Numbered from the stretch's first letter, positions 27,501 to 31,480 are shown. The stretch: DNA of 64,000 bases from an uncultured Verrucomicrobiota bacterium (GCA_903845125.1 CAIMWS010000539.1:62001-126000); one strand, 5' to 3'. The notes: generated by a model not told the origin, from the letters alone. Program-made: numbers and translations.

Positions 27501-29546
27501 ATTTTGTGGATGCAACGGGAATACCCGCTGGACCAGGCTGGCCGGGTCCTGCAAAAAACGCCATTTAGTTTCGACGTGTCGGGATGGGAGTTCCATTGGC
27601 CGCTGATCGCCGGGGCCAGGCTCATTCTGGCCGCCCCGGGGAAACACAAGGATCCCGAGTATCTCGCCGATATCATTCAGGCCCAGGCCATCACGGTCCT
27701 GCATTTTGTGCCCTCCATGCTGCAGGCCTTTTTAAGCATCGGGCCAGCCGGCCAATGCCAAAGCCTCAAACAGGTCTTTTGCAGCGGCGAGGAATTGATC
27801 CCGGCGCTGGCCGGGCAGTTTTATAAAAGGCTCCCCCAGGCCTGGCTCCACAACCTTTACGGGCCAACCGAAGCGGCCATCGATGTCACCTACACCACCT
27901 GTGCACGGGAGGCTGCCAAGGTGGTCATTGGCAAGCCCATTTCCAACGTGCAAATCCACATCGTTGATTCCCAATTGCGCCTGCTCCCGATCGGCTTCCC
28001 AGGGGAGTTGTGCATTGCGGGGGATGCCTTGGCGCGCGGTTACCTGAACCTCCCCAGCCTCACGGCGGACCGCTTTGTGGAAAATCCCTTTGCCCAAGGC
28101 ACCCGGCTCTATCGCACCGGCGACCTGGCCCGCTGGACTTCCGAGGGGGAGATTGAGTTCCTGGGCCGGCTCGACCAGCAAGTCAAGATTCGCGGCTGCC
28201 GCATCGAATTGGGGGAAATTGAAACCGCCATGGCGGGATTGGAGGGGATCCGGGAGGTGGTGGTGGTGGCGCAGGCGGATCCCGATGACCGGCAATTGGT
28301 TGCCTACTACGTCAGCTCCGGAGCCGCCTTGGATCAGCAACGGCTCCGCGCGCAATTGAGGCAAACGCTTCCGGAGCACATGATTCCCAGCGGTTTTGTC
28401 CAGTTGGATCACCTTCCGCTCACCGCCAGCGGGAAAGTGGACCGCCGGCAGCTGTCCCAAAAGCCGGCCGCGCTGCGGCCGGAGGTGTCCGGCAGCCAGC
28501 CCCGGACCGAAACCCAGGCCCGGCTGGCTGGGTTGTGGTGCGCAGCGCTCTCCCTGAAAACGGTGGGGATTTACGAGAGCTTCTTCGACCTGGGGGGGCA
28601 CTCGCTCTCCGCCCTGACGCTGATGGCGAAGGTCAACGCCACGTTCAATGCCCGGCTGCCGGTGGCCACGCTCCTGGAGGTGAAATGCATCGCCGGGCTG
28701 GCCGACCGCCTGGACCACCGGGATGCGGACGAACGCAGCCCGCTGATTGCGCTGGCGCCGCAGGGCACCCGGCTGCCGATATTTTTGGTCCCGGGCAGCG
28801 GTGACAGCGGGTTCAGCTTTATGCCGTTGAGCTGTGCCTTGGGCCCTGATCAGCCCGTTTTCCTATTCCCGCCCCCGGGTTTGCGTGAACCACGGGCAAC
28901 ACCTGCCACCATTGAGGAAATGGCGGCGCATTACATCGGCCAGCTGCCGCCCTTAGCCGGTGCGGCGGGGTATTGCCTCGGGGGCTGGAGCATGGGCGGG
29001 GTGGTGGCTTATGAGATGGCCTGCCAAATGGCCGGGCAGGGGATTCCGGTGGAGCGCTTGATCCTCCTGGATAGTTATCTGCCGGAACATTTTGAGGCTT
29101 TTTCACGGGCCGTTGGCGAGGGGGATGGGGCGTCAACATCCGGCATCCATCCCTTTAAAGCGATGGCCCGGGGTGATTCCTTGGGGGGGAATCCGGAGGT
29201 GGGTTTGCTCGCCGCCCAGCAGCAGGCCCTGGCCCGTTACCGGGCCTCGCGAGTCCATCCCGGAGAGGTGGTTTATTTTTACGCCACGGAAAACGTGCCC
29301 GTGGCCGCGGGCGGGTTGGGCGTGGCGCTGCCGTCCGTGGCCGCCCGCCTGCAGGAGGTGACTTGCGCGGTCTGGAGCCGGTATTTGCCGCGGATTGCGG
29401 CCCGGTTTGTGGCCGTGCCCGGTTCGCATGAATCCATGATGCGGGAGCCATCGGTCCACTTTATTGCCAGCGAAATCCTGGCCTTTTGCGGCCCGGTGGT
29501 GGTGAACTCCGGCGAGCCGGTTCACCCGCCAAGCAAACGGGGTTGA
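10446..29546 (+). CDS. hybrid trans-AT PKS/NRPS, terminal assembly-line protein (6366 aa)
   Basis: Domain order: docking helix, two enoyl-CoA-hydratase-like domains, ACP (Trp-flagged), C-A-PCP, KS4-DH-KR-ACP, KS5 (non-elongating)-DH-like-ACP, KS6-ACP, C-A-PCP-TE. No AT domain is present. Both C domains have the HHxxxDG motif (HHILFDG, HHIVFDG). The first A domain has an unusual specificity code, the second a serine code. KS4 carries HSNCSSS and follows an NRPS module. KS5 has lost the first active-site His (ESSANGS in place of EAHGTGT). The TE has GWSMGG (Ser about residue 6182), LLDSYL and GSHESM, consistent with a Ser-Asp-His triad, so this protein releases the product. The start overlaps the previous gene by 11 bp and has AAGGGA upstream. 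No frameshift or stop interrupts 19 kb. Confidence 0.97.
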   Translation: METSIESIYRKVADGSLSKADALAMIRQLKRPISMPQSPASQDGHEASIRSGNGQPGTPAVGLRSLRILPDPKAHHPEFPALRPAPKRSLPPFPILPGETSRRMSEPGWEPGLSDCGSGIYRISINSEDQAALSSKTVEGLVRCFQEIKGRRDARVVLVTGGPKVFFSTEKTQTPGQLAGDCAQAIGECELPVIAALEGDALGLGWLLGSLCDLLVCNQAARYGFADTLSGEAARQEWRGFLHERFGSRLASRLLLDAVPLAGSDIARLGIAIPVVPGQEVYRRALELAQDMAPFPRESLALLKLHLGRNLQEECRRFPEVERAPKGPGGGETPGMIPTGLDAGGAPAVSGTAAVLQAAPVEVPIRSDFVRLFAYPDGVLLAELSDPATKNAFSAGLAHGIQELFAQVQSQAEHKVLVLTGHGHFFASGGTKEGLLSIHKGTARYSDAPLYELPLRCEIPVIAAMQGHAIGAGWAFGLFCDQVVFAEEGIYSSRFMRYGFTPGFGSTLIFEHRLGRDLGREILFAARDYTGLELKQRGVPMGVAPHSQVLPLALQQAHHLANSTRGALVSAKQQATRSLKERLPSIIQAELDMHDRTFVRNPGALEGIERHFDLPGSGAKLLPDPEADQLVAQSAGASERTLHALRESLAEELRMAPGEIEPDAPFTDLGLDSITGVSWVRRINKLFGLSVSANEVYQAPTLGEFARLVESRLPRPQPGHPGGGPAAERKGIQSESIAVHSESPKRVLADSLPPLRHPLSEGQKGLWLLQRIDPGMAAYNVPAAFWIRDARWAAALEETMAALLMRHPILGAVMAVDEQGQPYQYLPAAMAIAVQREAIGAFADEAVLAHVKTAFKKPFQLNQDPLLRVQLFTDARDRQVLLITIHHILFDGTSLGVFLRDFTEIWSQVVLKGAAQNASPITPAFFDFIRWEQAYLPSEAGAKDLAYWRQQLSGDLLVAELPADYARPARRTYAGATVSSGFSAPLAQRLRELAKQTRVSLFTLLLAIYKVLLARYVRQETVVVGVPVARRPEERFKEAIGFFVNMVAMKSTAAGALTFTAYLEQIKSLVLEALEHARYPFSKLVSELHIEPGPFHSPLFQTVFVLQNFLPGGGFPGLTQAAMGWEFLPGLHQEGEYDLRLEMVDKGQEMEVCVAYDSDVFNRETMVRFIQHFEVLAECIAEDPGRSLSSYPILSAAEIEQVERGWNQPAQPVPAADCIQDVFEQRMRQCPEAVALVFADGQWTRREVWERIQILAACLQQRGVRPEDRVALCLGRSPGMVISVLGVLYAGAAFVPIDPASPADRIAFLLADSEARLVLADETSAIRLQQASHGAVPVIRIDRDWEQTRSEGDGRFVVREAVAANLAYVIYTSGSTGKPKGVMVEHRQILNTLWHLQAACPVGETDTYLLKTNYTFDVSLAELFGWFVGTGRLAILPPGDERFPDRMAERIQAWGVTHVNFVPPALGVFLNAIPRVSLAHPLGCLKYIMVAGEALPREMAVATACAFPRARVENIYGPTETAIYASAYTCGPQPIPSANTPIGKPIANTQLYVVDPGRRCTGIGMLGELCIAGAGVARGYLNRPELTASCFVDNPFNPGTRLFLTGDLVRWLPDGQIEYFGRIDQQLKIRGFRVEPGEIESVLNQQEGIQTCAVVAAQEGVAKRLVAYYVPKPGWPAIEPQSLIHHLSAVLPDYMVPAFFVPVEAIPLTASGKVNRRELSRREVRSAAKDSKVLPQSTVEERIAAIWKDLLKLDTVSTTDRFFEAGGNSLLAVVLAERISREFNCRFPAAVLFKQSTIQAIARQVAHPEELADAPPVACQAQSCHDRPGKAGMEYPAYYDDSVAIIGISCCFPGASDREQFWRMLCEGRGGGRFLSPAELRQRGVPESLISDPKFVPLSLAIADKDTFDADFFNIPARNALLMDPQFRQLLTHAWRAVEDAGYAPGNIPETSVFMSAGNSFYQRVLDRAGMVEPSDAYAAWVLEQGGTIPAMISYALGLTGPSLFVHSNCSSSLAGLHLACQSLRSGESRYAVVGGATLFYPSRDGYLHRPGLNFSSDGRCKAFDAAADGMVGGEGVAVVVLKRAREALADGDAIYALIRGSALNNDGPEKAGFYSPGVRGQSAVIESVLKSTQVEPESISYLEAHGTGTHLGDPVEVMALSEAYRRHTTRAQFCGLGSVKSNIGHADTAAGLAGCIKVALSLHHRLVPPSINYQTPNPAIDFAGSPFYVADQLKPWEPDKTPRRAALSSFGIGGSNVHAILEECLDAGESPVPPEAAGPCLVPLSAKSRERLREMMENLRHFLSSHDSLPLAGLAGTLSTGRTQMEFRVIFLVQDQAELLQKLQEAATREQSGDGFWMGTPNDAQGDELITQDDVQAIAEKWRSEGKLEKLASLWVRGYTLDWSRLAGVGKFRRLHLPTYPFARDRYSVVPDHPGLQSVAPLPPGWHPLLPENVSTPGELAFETILTGQEFFLADHLVQGRKLLPGVVFLEMVQAAATQLAGSAEPGPVCLRDIVWLRPFYVEAEARTLRTHLRPGAGGRMEVEISAPGIEGESATHCRGAVLKPGAALTAPLDLTELRRGLSGRRWTGSECYRAFVEAGFQYGPAFQVLEELWLGQGQALARLVLPEFLRETKAAYTLHPSLLDAAFQACAVLSMDESLAASGSSSSGPARGLPFALQSVDLFHTCPATGWAWIRLADGGRSESRLHKYDVDICDDGGQVCVRLRGFAARSVEQPVPGPAAQTTLLCRQVWQPEPATPGIPLPEGTRRMVWTCGVAPLSMPAVACHHLHGPGVPNHLGRWFAEVAGRLFLEVQEALRQGAAGGVLFQLVVPVRGPESCLGALSGLFRTAQQENPRFRGQVIEVEPGLTAEEISGLLTLNSRCPGDSLIRHAGPERLLPAWIAAGGPAAPALAAWKEEGVYVITGGAGGIGRLFAREIVTRTRQAKVILVGRSPVSAGDLERWALPVDRVTYHRADLANAKETEELFERIRAAHPVIEGILHGAGIVRDNFILKKSLDEFQAVLAPKVLGTVHLVSVARELRPSFIALFSSGAAWFGRPGQADYATANAFLDRFAGLGAEAAWPPRIFALDWPLWQAGGMRVEEERLPSLKKLGMVPMAAAEGIAAFQLALASPAPQWMVLHGDGERLQALLAAVGQPAPRLPTQNPPAAQVKGLEPQTTEFVRRTISEVTKRPLEKVDLDTPFEKFGIDSILQITIIEKLQEAVGELAKTLLFEHTTLKELVAYLLQNHPDALQRYFGNPVAAESPRPASPPAFSTRELPVSEDTAPGQEAIQGGDIAIIGISGRYPLADSMEEFWDHLLAGRNCITQADARRWPLALAAAIPGNGAPQSAYHGGFLRDLDRFDAALFEVPPERVAALAPETRLLLEVAWETFEDAGYARSALRRHQNQFPSGIGVFLGVMYNQYPWTFASVEQAVMGSNSTEWHLPNRLSHFFDLTGPSLAVNAACSSSLLAIHLACESLTQGSCSMALAGGVNLTLHPSKFGFLQAANLLDAGPASHSFGVGTGYLPGEGAGLVLLKPLRQALQDGDFIHGVIKASHANHAGGRQVYTAPDPNQQARLIAECIRRSGVDPETIGYVESSANGSPLGDPIEILALKKAFRQLTAREGFCALGSVKSNLGHLEAASGISQLSKVILQMKHHRLAPSLHSQPRNPAIQLQGSPFFIQEESAAWPAPVKPGTDQELPRRALIQSIGAGGTCVSLLVEEYPSRPALREPDAGPLPPQLILLSAATAASLEASARRLSRYLVENRSVRLSGVAQALFRREPLSGCRAALVAATVSEAIEKLDQLAAAAAGGAAVGIYRSAENGPGGMGPALEFGEHPLPVLAAHWVAGGGLENLPAGEGIGQGMPALPKYAFDHTRAYGWGQGVEMAAAQPPDDPGAAEGWRVVYRHDEPFLRDHTLGGNQVLIGVAHASLAIDAYFQRFPAEEAVLLQQLAFIKPVEVGVSQQAEVEVRQESSAQPGAFKVRFRLNTDADWQDTASGRLQPSERVFGHQDLAAMKAGCQAVTDLRSLYEAGEPYFQVGPSFRTIQQLFCGTGMALAEVNLAAAIQAQARSYHLHPLLSYSAFSALVPLLAPAGFGHAFLPFGIKSLEFRQANGLERCWILVRLVRHTGEMVFFDADVLAPDGAEIALYRDCSIKRLRRGSGPMPPAVLPQLAGPAPADEEGTWRARHYLLEALGLPQDFTSLDTNLMELGLASARLIELAGRISSDKGIPLDPTLFFEYPTIRELTRYFVEHHREHFSSGDGHAPPPPVAAPIPILAPPVPRDVNRPPPPADDVSREGIAVIGLDGRFAGAANVDQFWANLRTGKDLIVEIPKDHWDYRPWFDENPEQPDKTYCKWGSFIDGVDQFDPAFFNLSADEAGWLDPQVRWLLQSVYSAAENAGVINQLRGSDTGMFAGICSTDYQDRIAALGLPVDPRRTGVGGSDTAANRVSYWFDLQGPSLVFNTACSSSLFALHYACQAIRSGECKMAFVSGVNLLLDSRHYRHFSAIRALSPSGRCRPFDHSADGYVPGECVGTVLLKPLALALRDRDPIHAIIRGSAALHAGHAPSLTAPSVLGQEKVLLKAWADAGLDPRTLSYFECHGTGTKLGDSVELAALKKALARFDVPLQSCAIGSVKGNIGHTEGAAGIASLIKVILQMKHREIPGLPHFQQPNEYLHLDDSPLYIHAQPGPWEPQAMPLRAGVSAFGFSGSYAHVVVEAASATAAVRPLPPAEPETVPIVLSAMNEERLREVARALHQFVQANPSANLADIAYTLQVGRLPMAERLAFVVGSVAELGAKLSAFAAQSLGNPGFLRGRAGSENQAWLKLAADEDMAATIRAWFQKKKYARLLDLWIQGCEIDWQSLHGNTGSVLAGLPSYPFARERCWIPEAADAPGKPGGPALVETRPETPPAGNISPAGEDENTRGLFSSLEPVARAELLVRQTVARQLSCGMDAISPQHTFLELPLGSLGMVDLVQAVGRFLGVVLSPALLFEYPSIAGFAAYLVRQYSRELNQAKGGSAPAGQATLPPLLDSASEVTPLSAGQQGLWALQRGTPGMSAYNCPICFRVGEPLDARHFQQACRCLLQQHPLLASRLEERNGVPVFVPAPVDQFEVQQISACGWPDDQLRSHIRQAIQLPFNLDQELPIRASLLKISDTETVVLITVHHIVFDGSSFPLLMRSLLGAYGCLRSGRQPETASGRGVGYRDYVLAEQKLMGGAEGAGRLAYWKERLAEEPPPMEIPLDYPRSSAQPFVGQTVSLAMASGQAAKLRVFSQDQALYASSVFLAAFHELLKLYSGQADQIIGMPVNERSDDRFRCTIGYFVNLVPIRNRGIGEQPFVELAQAVQRSILAGLANRYPFPALVRELKKSGQGEHPIFQVAFEYQNFLRPGDVGAVNQAMATAFPITWMEGLHQEGEYELALEVIEQEEGGFQLNLKFNPTRLRVHTATRMLSQLVVLLESALENPQRALTAGLLLSPADGVLLQQWNSTSGDYPRDACIHHLFESQARRSPESIALVYGEKTMSYQELDERSMRLACHLQQLGVQPDSVVGLCLERSLEMVVALLGILKAGGAYLPLDPDYPDERLAFMVGDSKTRWILSQSHLAGKVGKIKSPQTQILVLDTDWKKVVGSAKRKPALKREVGARHLAYVLYTSGSTGTPKGVMVEHQALCNRILWMQREYPLDQAGRVLQKTPFSFDVSGWEFHWPLIAGARLILAAPGKHKDPEYLADIIQAQAITVLHFVPSMLQAFLSIGPAGQCQSLKQVFCSGEELIPALAGQFYKRLPQAWLHNLYGPTEAAIDVTYTTCAREAAKVVIGKPISNVQIHIVDSQLRLLPIGFPGELCIAGDALARGYLNLPSLTADRFVENPFAQGTRLYRTGDLARWTSEGEIEFLGRLDQQVKIRGCRIELGEIETAMAGLEGIREVVVVAQADPDDRQLVAYYVSSGAALDQQRLRAQLRQTLPEHMIPSGFVQLDHLPLTASGKVDRRQLSQKPAALRPEVSGSQPRTETQARLAGLWCAALSLKTVGIYESFFDLGGHSLSALTLMAKVNATFNARLPVATLLEVKCIAGLADRLDHRDADERSPLIALAPQGTRLPIFLVPGSGDSGFSFMPLSCALGPDQPVFLFPPPGLREPRATPATIEEMAAHYIGQLPPLAGAAGYCLGGWSMGGVVAYEMACQMAGQGIPVERLILLDSYLPEHFEAFSRAVGEGDGASTSGIHPFKAMARGDSLGGNPEVGLLAAQQQALARYRASRVHPGEVVYFYATENVPVAAGGLGVALPSVAARLQEVTCAVWSRYLPRIAARFVAVPGSHESMMREPSVHFIASEILAFCGPVVVNSGEPVHPPSKRG
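12700..15870 (+). other. NRPS module C-A1-PCP1, substrate uncertain
   Basis: The C domain (about 12705-14035) has HHILFDG. A1 (about 14090-15610) has YTSGSTGKPKG, YGPTE and TGD core motifs and a terminal ASGKVNR with the A10 Lys. Aligned by eye to the Phe-activating reference, the pocket reads D-V-A-N-M-A-I-I-Y-K. This does not match a common code I recognise; the D..N.A..YK pattern weakly recalls some Ala/Gly-type pockets. PCP1 has GGNSL. The donor is the branched acyl chain on ACP5. Confidence 0.8.
15955..20215 (+). other. PKS module KS4-DH-KR-ACP6
   Basis: KS4 (about 15960-17250) has Cys in HSNCSSS, EAHGTGT and NIGHAD. It extends an aminoacyl-PCP, and its active-site context differs from the DTACSSS of the PKS-fed KSs, as expected for a KS downstream of an NRPS module. 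DH (about 17760-18630) has the full HLVQGRKLLPG and LLDAAFQ motifs. KR (catalytic half about 19200-19780) has GGAGGIG and ADYATAN. ACP6 has GIDSI without the Trp flag. Product: an enoyl thioester. Confidence 0.85.
20330..23230 (+). other. non-elongating KS5, shift-type DH-like domain and ACP7
   Basis: KS5 keeps the Cys (NAACSSS) but has ESSANGS where EAHGTGT is expected, so the first catalytic His is Ser (codon 21252); the MDPQ motif is also lost (LAPET). This marks a KS0 that passes the chain without extension. The DH-like domain (about 22120-22940) has HTLGGNQVLIG without the Pro, and LHPLLSYSAFS where LLDxxxQ is expected, so the catalytic Asp is missing. KS0 plus an Asp/Pro-less DH-like domain, right after a DH-KR module, is the known signature of alpha,beta to beta,gamma double-bond-shift modules. 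ACP7 reads GLASA, Asp replaced by Ala. Confidence 0.8.
23355..25500 (+). other. PKS module KS6-ACP8 with no reductive domains
   Basis: KS6 (about 23360-24640) is complete (NTACSSS, ECHGTGT, NIGHTE). Only its flanking subdomain and one ACP follow (serine in PLGSL, an atypical context lacking the usual Asp). With no KR in cis the module should leave a beta-keto group next to the C domain of the serine module, unless a KR acts in trans. Confidence 0.8.
25570..29546 (+). other. terminal NRPS module C-A2(Ser)-PCP2-TE
   Basis: C (HHIVFDG), A2 (YTSGSTGTPKG, YGPTE, ASGKVDR), PCP (GGHSL) and thioesterase (GWSMGG) follow one another. The A2 pocket read by alignment is D-V-W-H-F-S-L-I-D-K, the classical serine code. 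The upstream unit is a beta-ketoacyl-ACP. The TE could hydrolyse the chain, form an ester, or carry out Dieckmann cyclisation to a tetramic acid as reported for some TE domains in PKS-NRPS hybrids. Confidence 0.88.
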
Positions 29547-29556
29547 CACTCCGCTG

Positions 29557-29578
29557 GCCGCCGCATTCTAATGGCGGC
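29557..29578. repeat. short inverted repeat after the synthase stop
   Basis: GCCGCC at 29557-29562 and GGCGGC at 29573-29578 can form a 6-bp stem with a 10-base loop, starting 10 bases after the synthase stop. No T-run follows, so termination is only possible. Confidence 0.3.
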
Positions 29579-29602
29579 AGTAATCTGAGTCCGCCGGCCC
29601 AG

Positions 29603-29623
29603 GCTCCGGGAAAAACCCGGAGC
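29603..29623. terminator. stable hairpin between synthase and kinase genes
   Basis: GCTCCGGG, an AAAAA loop and CCCGGAGC form a perfect 8-bp stem-loop, 57 bases after the assembly-line stop and 61 bases before the kinase start. No T-tract follows on either strand, so it may be a Rho-assisted terminator, an mRNA-stabilising 3' end or an attenuator. Confidence 0.4.
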
Positions 29624-29683
29624 ACCCGGTTGGGCGGCTTATAACCAGCCGGTGCGATTGCCGGAAACCAAAGACATTGTCCA

Positions 29684-30376
29684 ATGAGCGAAGCAGGCGA
29701 AATCATCCTGATCAACAGCACGACCTGTGCCGGAAAAACCACTTTGACGCGTGAGCTGCAAAAAATTTCTGCAAAGCCCTACCTCGCGACGGATTACGAT
29801 ATTTTTATCGCGATGATGGCGGTCAAGTATGTCATGCTCCATGAATCGATCCTTCAGCCTCCCCACCATCCCTATGCCGTGACGAGCAATGCCTGGACGC
29901 AGGAAGGATTCGAGGTTCACCAGCAGGTGGAGAATCCAAGAACCTATCGGATGATGGTGGGGCGGACCGCCTGGAACATTCTCCGGGGAATGACCCGCGC
30001 CTATGCGGCGATGGCCAAAGCCGGTAATAATCTTGTCTTGGGGGATATTATTACGGAGCGGCTCCTGCCGGAATATTGCGCCGCGTTCAAAGGGCTGAGG
30101 GTTTTTTTTGTGGGAGTCCATTGCTCGCTGGCCGAGCTTGAGCGGCGGGAGGATGTCATGCCCAACCGCACGGTCGGTTGTGCCAGGGCGCAGTTCGGGC
30201 AGGTTCACGTCCCGGGCGAATACGATCTCACCGTCAATACCGAAAAGGACAATCCCACGCGTTGCGCGGAACAAATCCTGGATTTTGTCGCGAACCACCC
30301 ACCCAGGGTATTCGAAACCTTGATCGGCCGTTACGCGGATCGCGCGGTCACCGACTTCCCCGTCCCGTGGTGGTGA
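29684..30376 (+). CDS. chloramphenicol phosphotransferase-like kinase (copy 1)
   Basis: 230 aa, soluble, no signal peptide. The N-terminus GEIILINSTTCAGKTTLT is a P-loop of the CPT family fold, which phosphorylates a primary hydroxyl of chloramphenicol using ATP. The first Gly of Walker A (GxxxxGKT) is Ser here. An Asp-containing segment (LATDYDIF) lies where the family has its catalytic Asp, and a lid-like LAELERRE stretch follows. It is a clear paralogue of the gene at 30533-31234. It lies 137 bp after the assembly-line stop on the same strand, and may be co-transcribed. Inference: it phosphorylates a hydroxyl of the nearby product (self-resistance or tailoring). No strong Shine-Dalgarno sequence is seen. 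The substrate is not provable from sequence; another small-molecule kinase role is possible. Confidence 0.8.
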   Translation: MSEAGEIILINSTTCAGKTTLTRELQKISAKPYLATDYDIFIAMMAVKYVMLHESILQPPHHPYAVTSNAWTQEGFEVHQQVENPRTYRMMVGRTAWNILRGMTRAYAAMAKAGNNLVLGDIITERLLPEYCAAFKGLRVFFVGVHCSLAELERREDVMPNRTVGCARAQFGQVHVPGEYDLTVNTEKDNPTRCAEQILDFVANHPPRVFETLIGRYADRAVTDFPVPWW

Positions 30377-30448
30377 GCCATGGCTTGACGGCAGCCCGCA
30401 GCAAATTCTCCCTGGGAGAGGAGGACAGTTTTTCCTTTTCTGGGTGAT

Positions 30449-30478
30449 CGTGGTTAAATCTGAAAATTATAAACCACG
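30449..30478. repeat. inverted repeat between the two convergent kinases
   Basis: CGTGGTT and AACCACG arms (7 bp) flank a 16-base AT-rich loop in the 156-bp gap between the convergent kinase genes. It could serve as a two-way terminator, but there is no clean T-tract at either side of the stem. Confidence 0.3.
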
Positions 30479-30532
30479 GAATACACGGCCAGGGTTCACG
30501 ATGAACCTGCAATCCCAAGGCGGATCGGGCAG

Positions 30533-31234
30533 CTACCAAATTTGCACCGGAAACCCGGTGGTTTTCCGGCCGGCGTAGCGCGGCGCCAATTGAGAGAAAA
30601 CCCGGGGTGGGTTGGCGGCCACAAAATCGAGGATCTGCCGGGCGCAAGCTTCGGCGTCCGCGGTCCCGGAGTTCACCACCAAATCGAACTCACCCGGTTC
30701 CTTCAAAGCCGCGCTTTGCACCCTGGCGCCTCCGGCAGTGCGGTTAGGATGCGCCCGTTCCCGACGTTCCAGTTCCGCGAGCGGGCAGTCGATATGGATC
30801 AGATACACTTTGAGTCCATCAAAGGCGTGGCAATAATCCGCCAGCAGGACTTCGGAAACCACATCCGCGATGATCAAGTTGTTGCCGATCCGGGCCATGG
30901 CCGCAAAGGCGGCATGCATGCCCTGCAGAGATCGCCAGGCTGTGGGGCCGCAATAAAGATGAAAAACCGGGGGATCTCCAGCCTCCTGCACGATGACCTC
31001 GTAGCCCTCCCGGGTCATGGAGGTCCCCGGCTCCGGCCAGGTGAATATCTTCGGCTGGATCGAGCGGTCCAGGCCGACATATTTCAGCGGGAACATCGGC
31101 AGGAAATCGTCGTGGCCGCTCGCAAGATAAGGCTTTTCCGAGATTCGCTGCATCGCTTGGGCGATCGTGGTCTTGCCGGCGCAGGAGACGCCAGCCAGCA
31201 GGATGATTTCCCCAAATTCACGGTAGTCTGGCAT
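30533..31234 (-). CDS. chloramphenicol phosphotransferase-like kinase (copy 2)
   Basis: 233 aa, convergent with and paralogous to the kinase at 29684-30376. Shared blocks include GEIIL, CAGKTT, KPYLA, TAW, GNNL, LAELERRE, PNRT, PGE(F/Y)DL, QILDFVA and PPRVF, and both end in FPV followed by aromatic residues. Walker A is complete here (GVSCAGKT). The two have clearly diverged in the middle, so this is not a recent duplication. It is transcribed towards the assembly line from its own promoter region. Role as for copy 1: ATP-dependent phosphorylation of a small-molecule hydroxyl, substrate unknown. Confidence 0.8.
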   Translation of the reverse strand: MPDYREFGEIILLAGVSCAGKTTIAQAMQRISEKPYLASGHDDFLPMFPLKYVGLDRSIQPKIFTWPEPGTSMTREGYEVIVQEAGDPPVFHLYCGPTAWRSLQGMHAAFAAMARIGNNLIIADVVSEVLLADYCHAFDGLKVYLIHIDCPLAELERRERAHPNRTAGGARVQSAALKEPGEFDLVVNSGTADAEACARQILDFVAANPPRVFSQLAPRYAGRKTTGFPVQIW

Positions 31235-31307
31235 GGCGCCAGCGTTCCATCGGGATGCCCGGGCGTCAACTCTGGATTTGATTTTCCCACGGGAGGGTAA
31301 CTATTGA

Positions 31308-31480
31308 TGGTTTTTCATAGGGGGCAGCAACCTGGCCAGGAAGGAAATGGTCCAAGCACTACGCGCACGTTATGAACACGGCTCAAAGGCCGCCCATGGT
31401 AGAATACTTAATGAGCTCACCGCCGTGCTCGTGGCCACCAACCGCCAGATCGCGAGGCAACCAAACAACGGGCAGGGTAA
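31308..31480 (+). pseudogene. decayed integrase/transposase N-terminus
   Basis: A short stretch reads NLARKEMVQALRARYEHGSK then GRILNELTAVLVATNRQIAR. It closely resembles the N-terminal region of an integrase-core transposase family (arKE..kAlR.RY..a.k..K..ILdEf.avtGy.RkhA). The similarity stops after about 50 codons and no catalytic DDE domain follows, so this is a relic of an insertion sequence. It marks past transposition between the biosynthetic region and the housekeeping region. Terminal repeats were not found. Confidence 0.45.
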
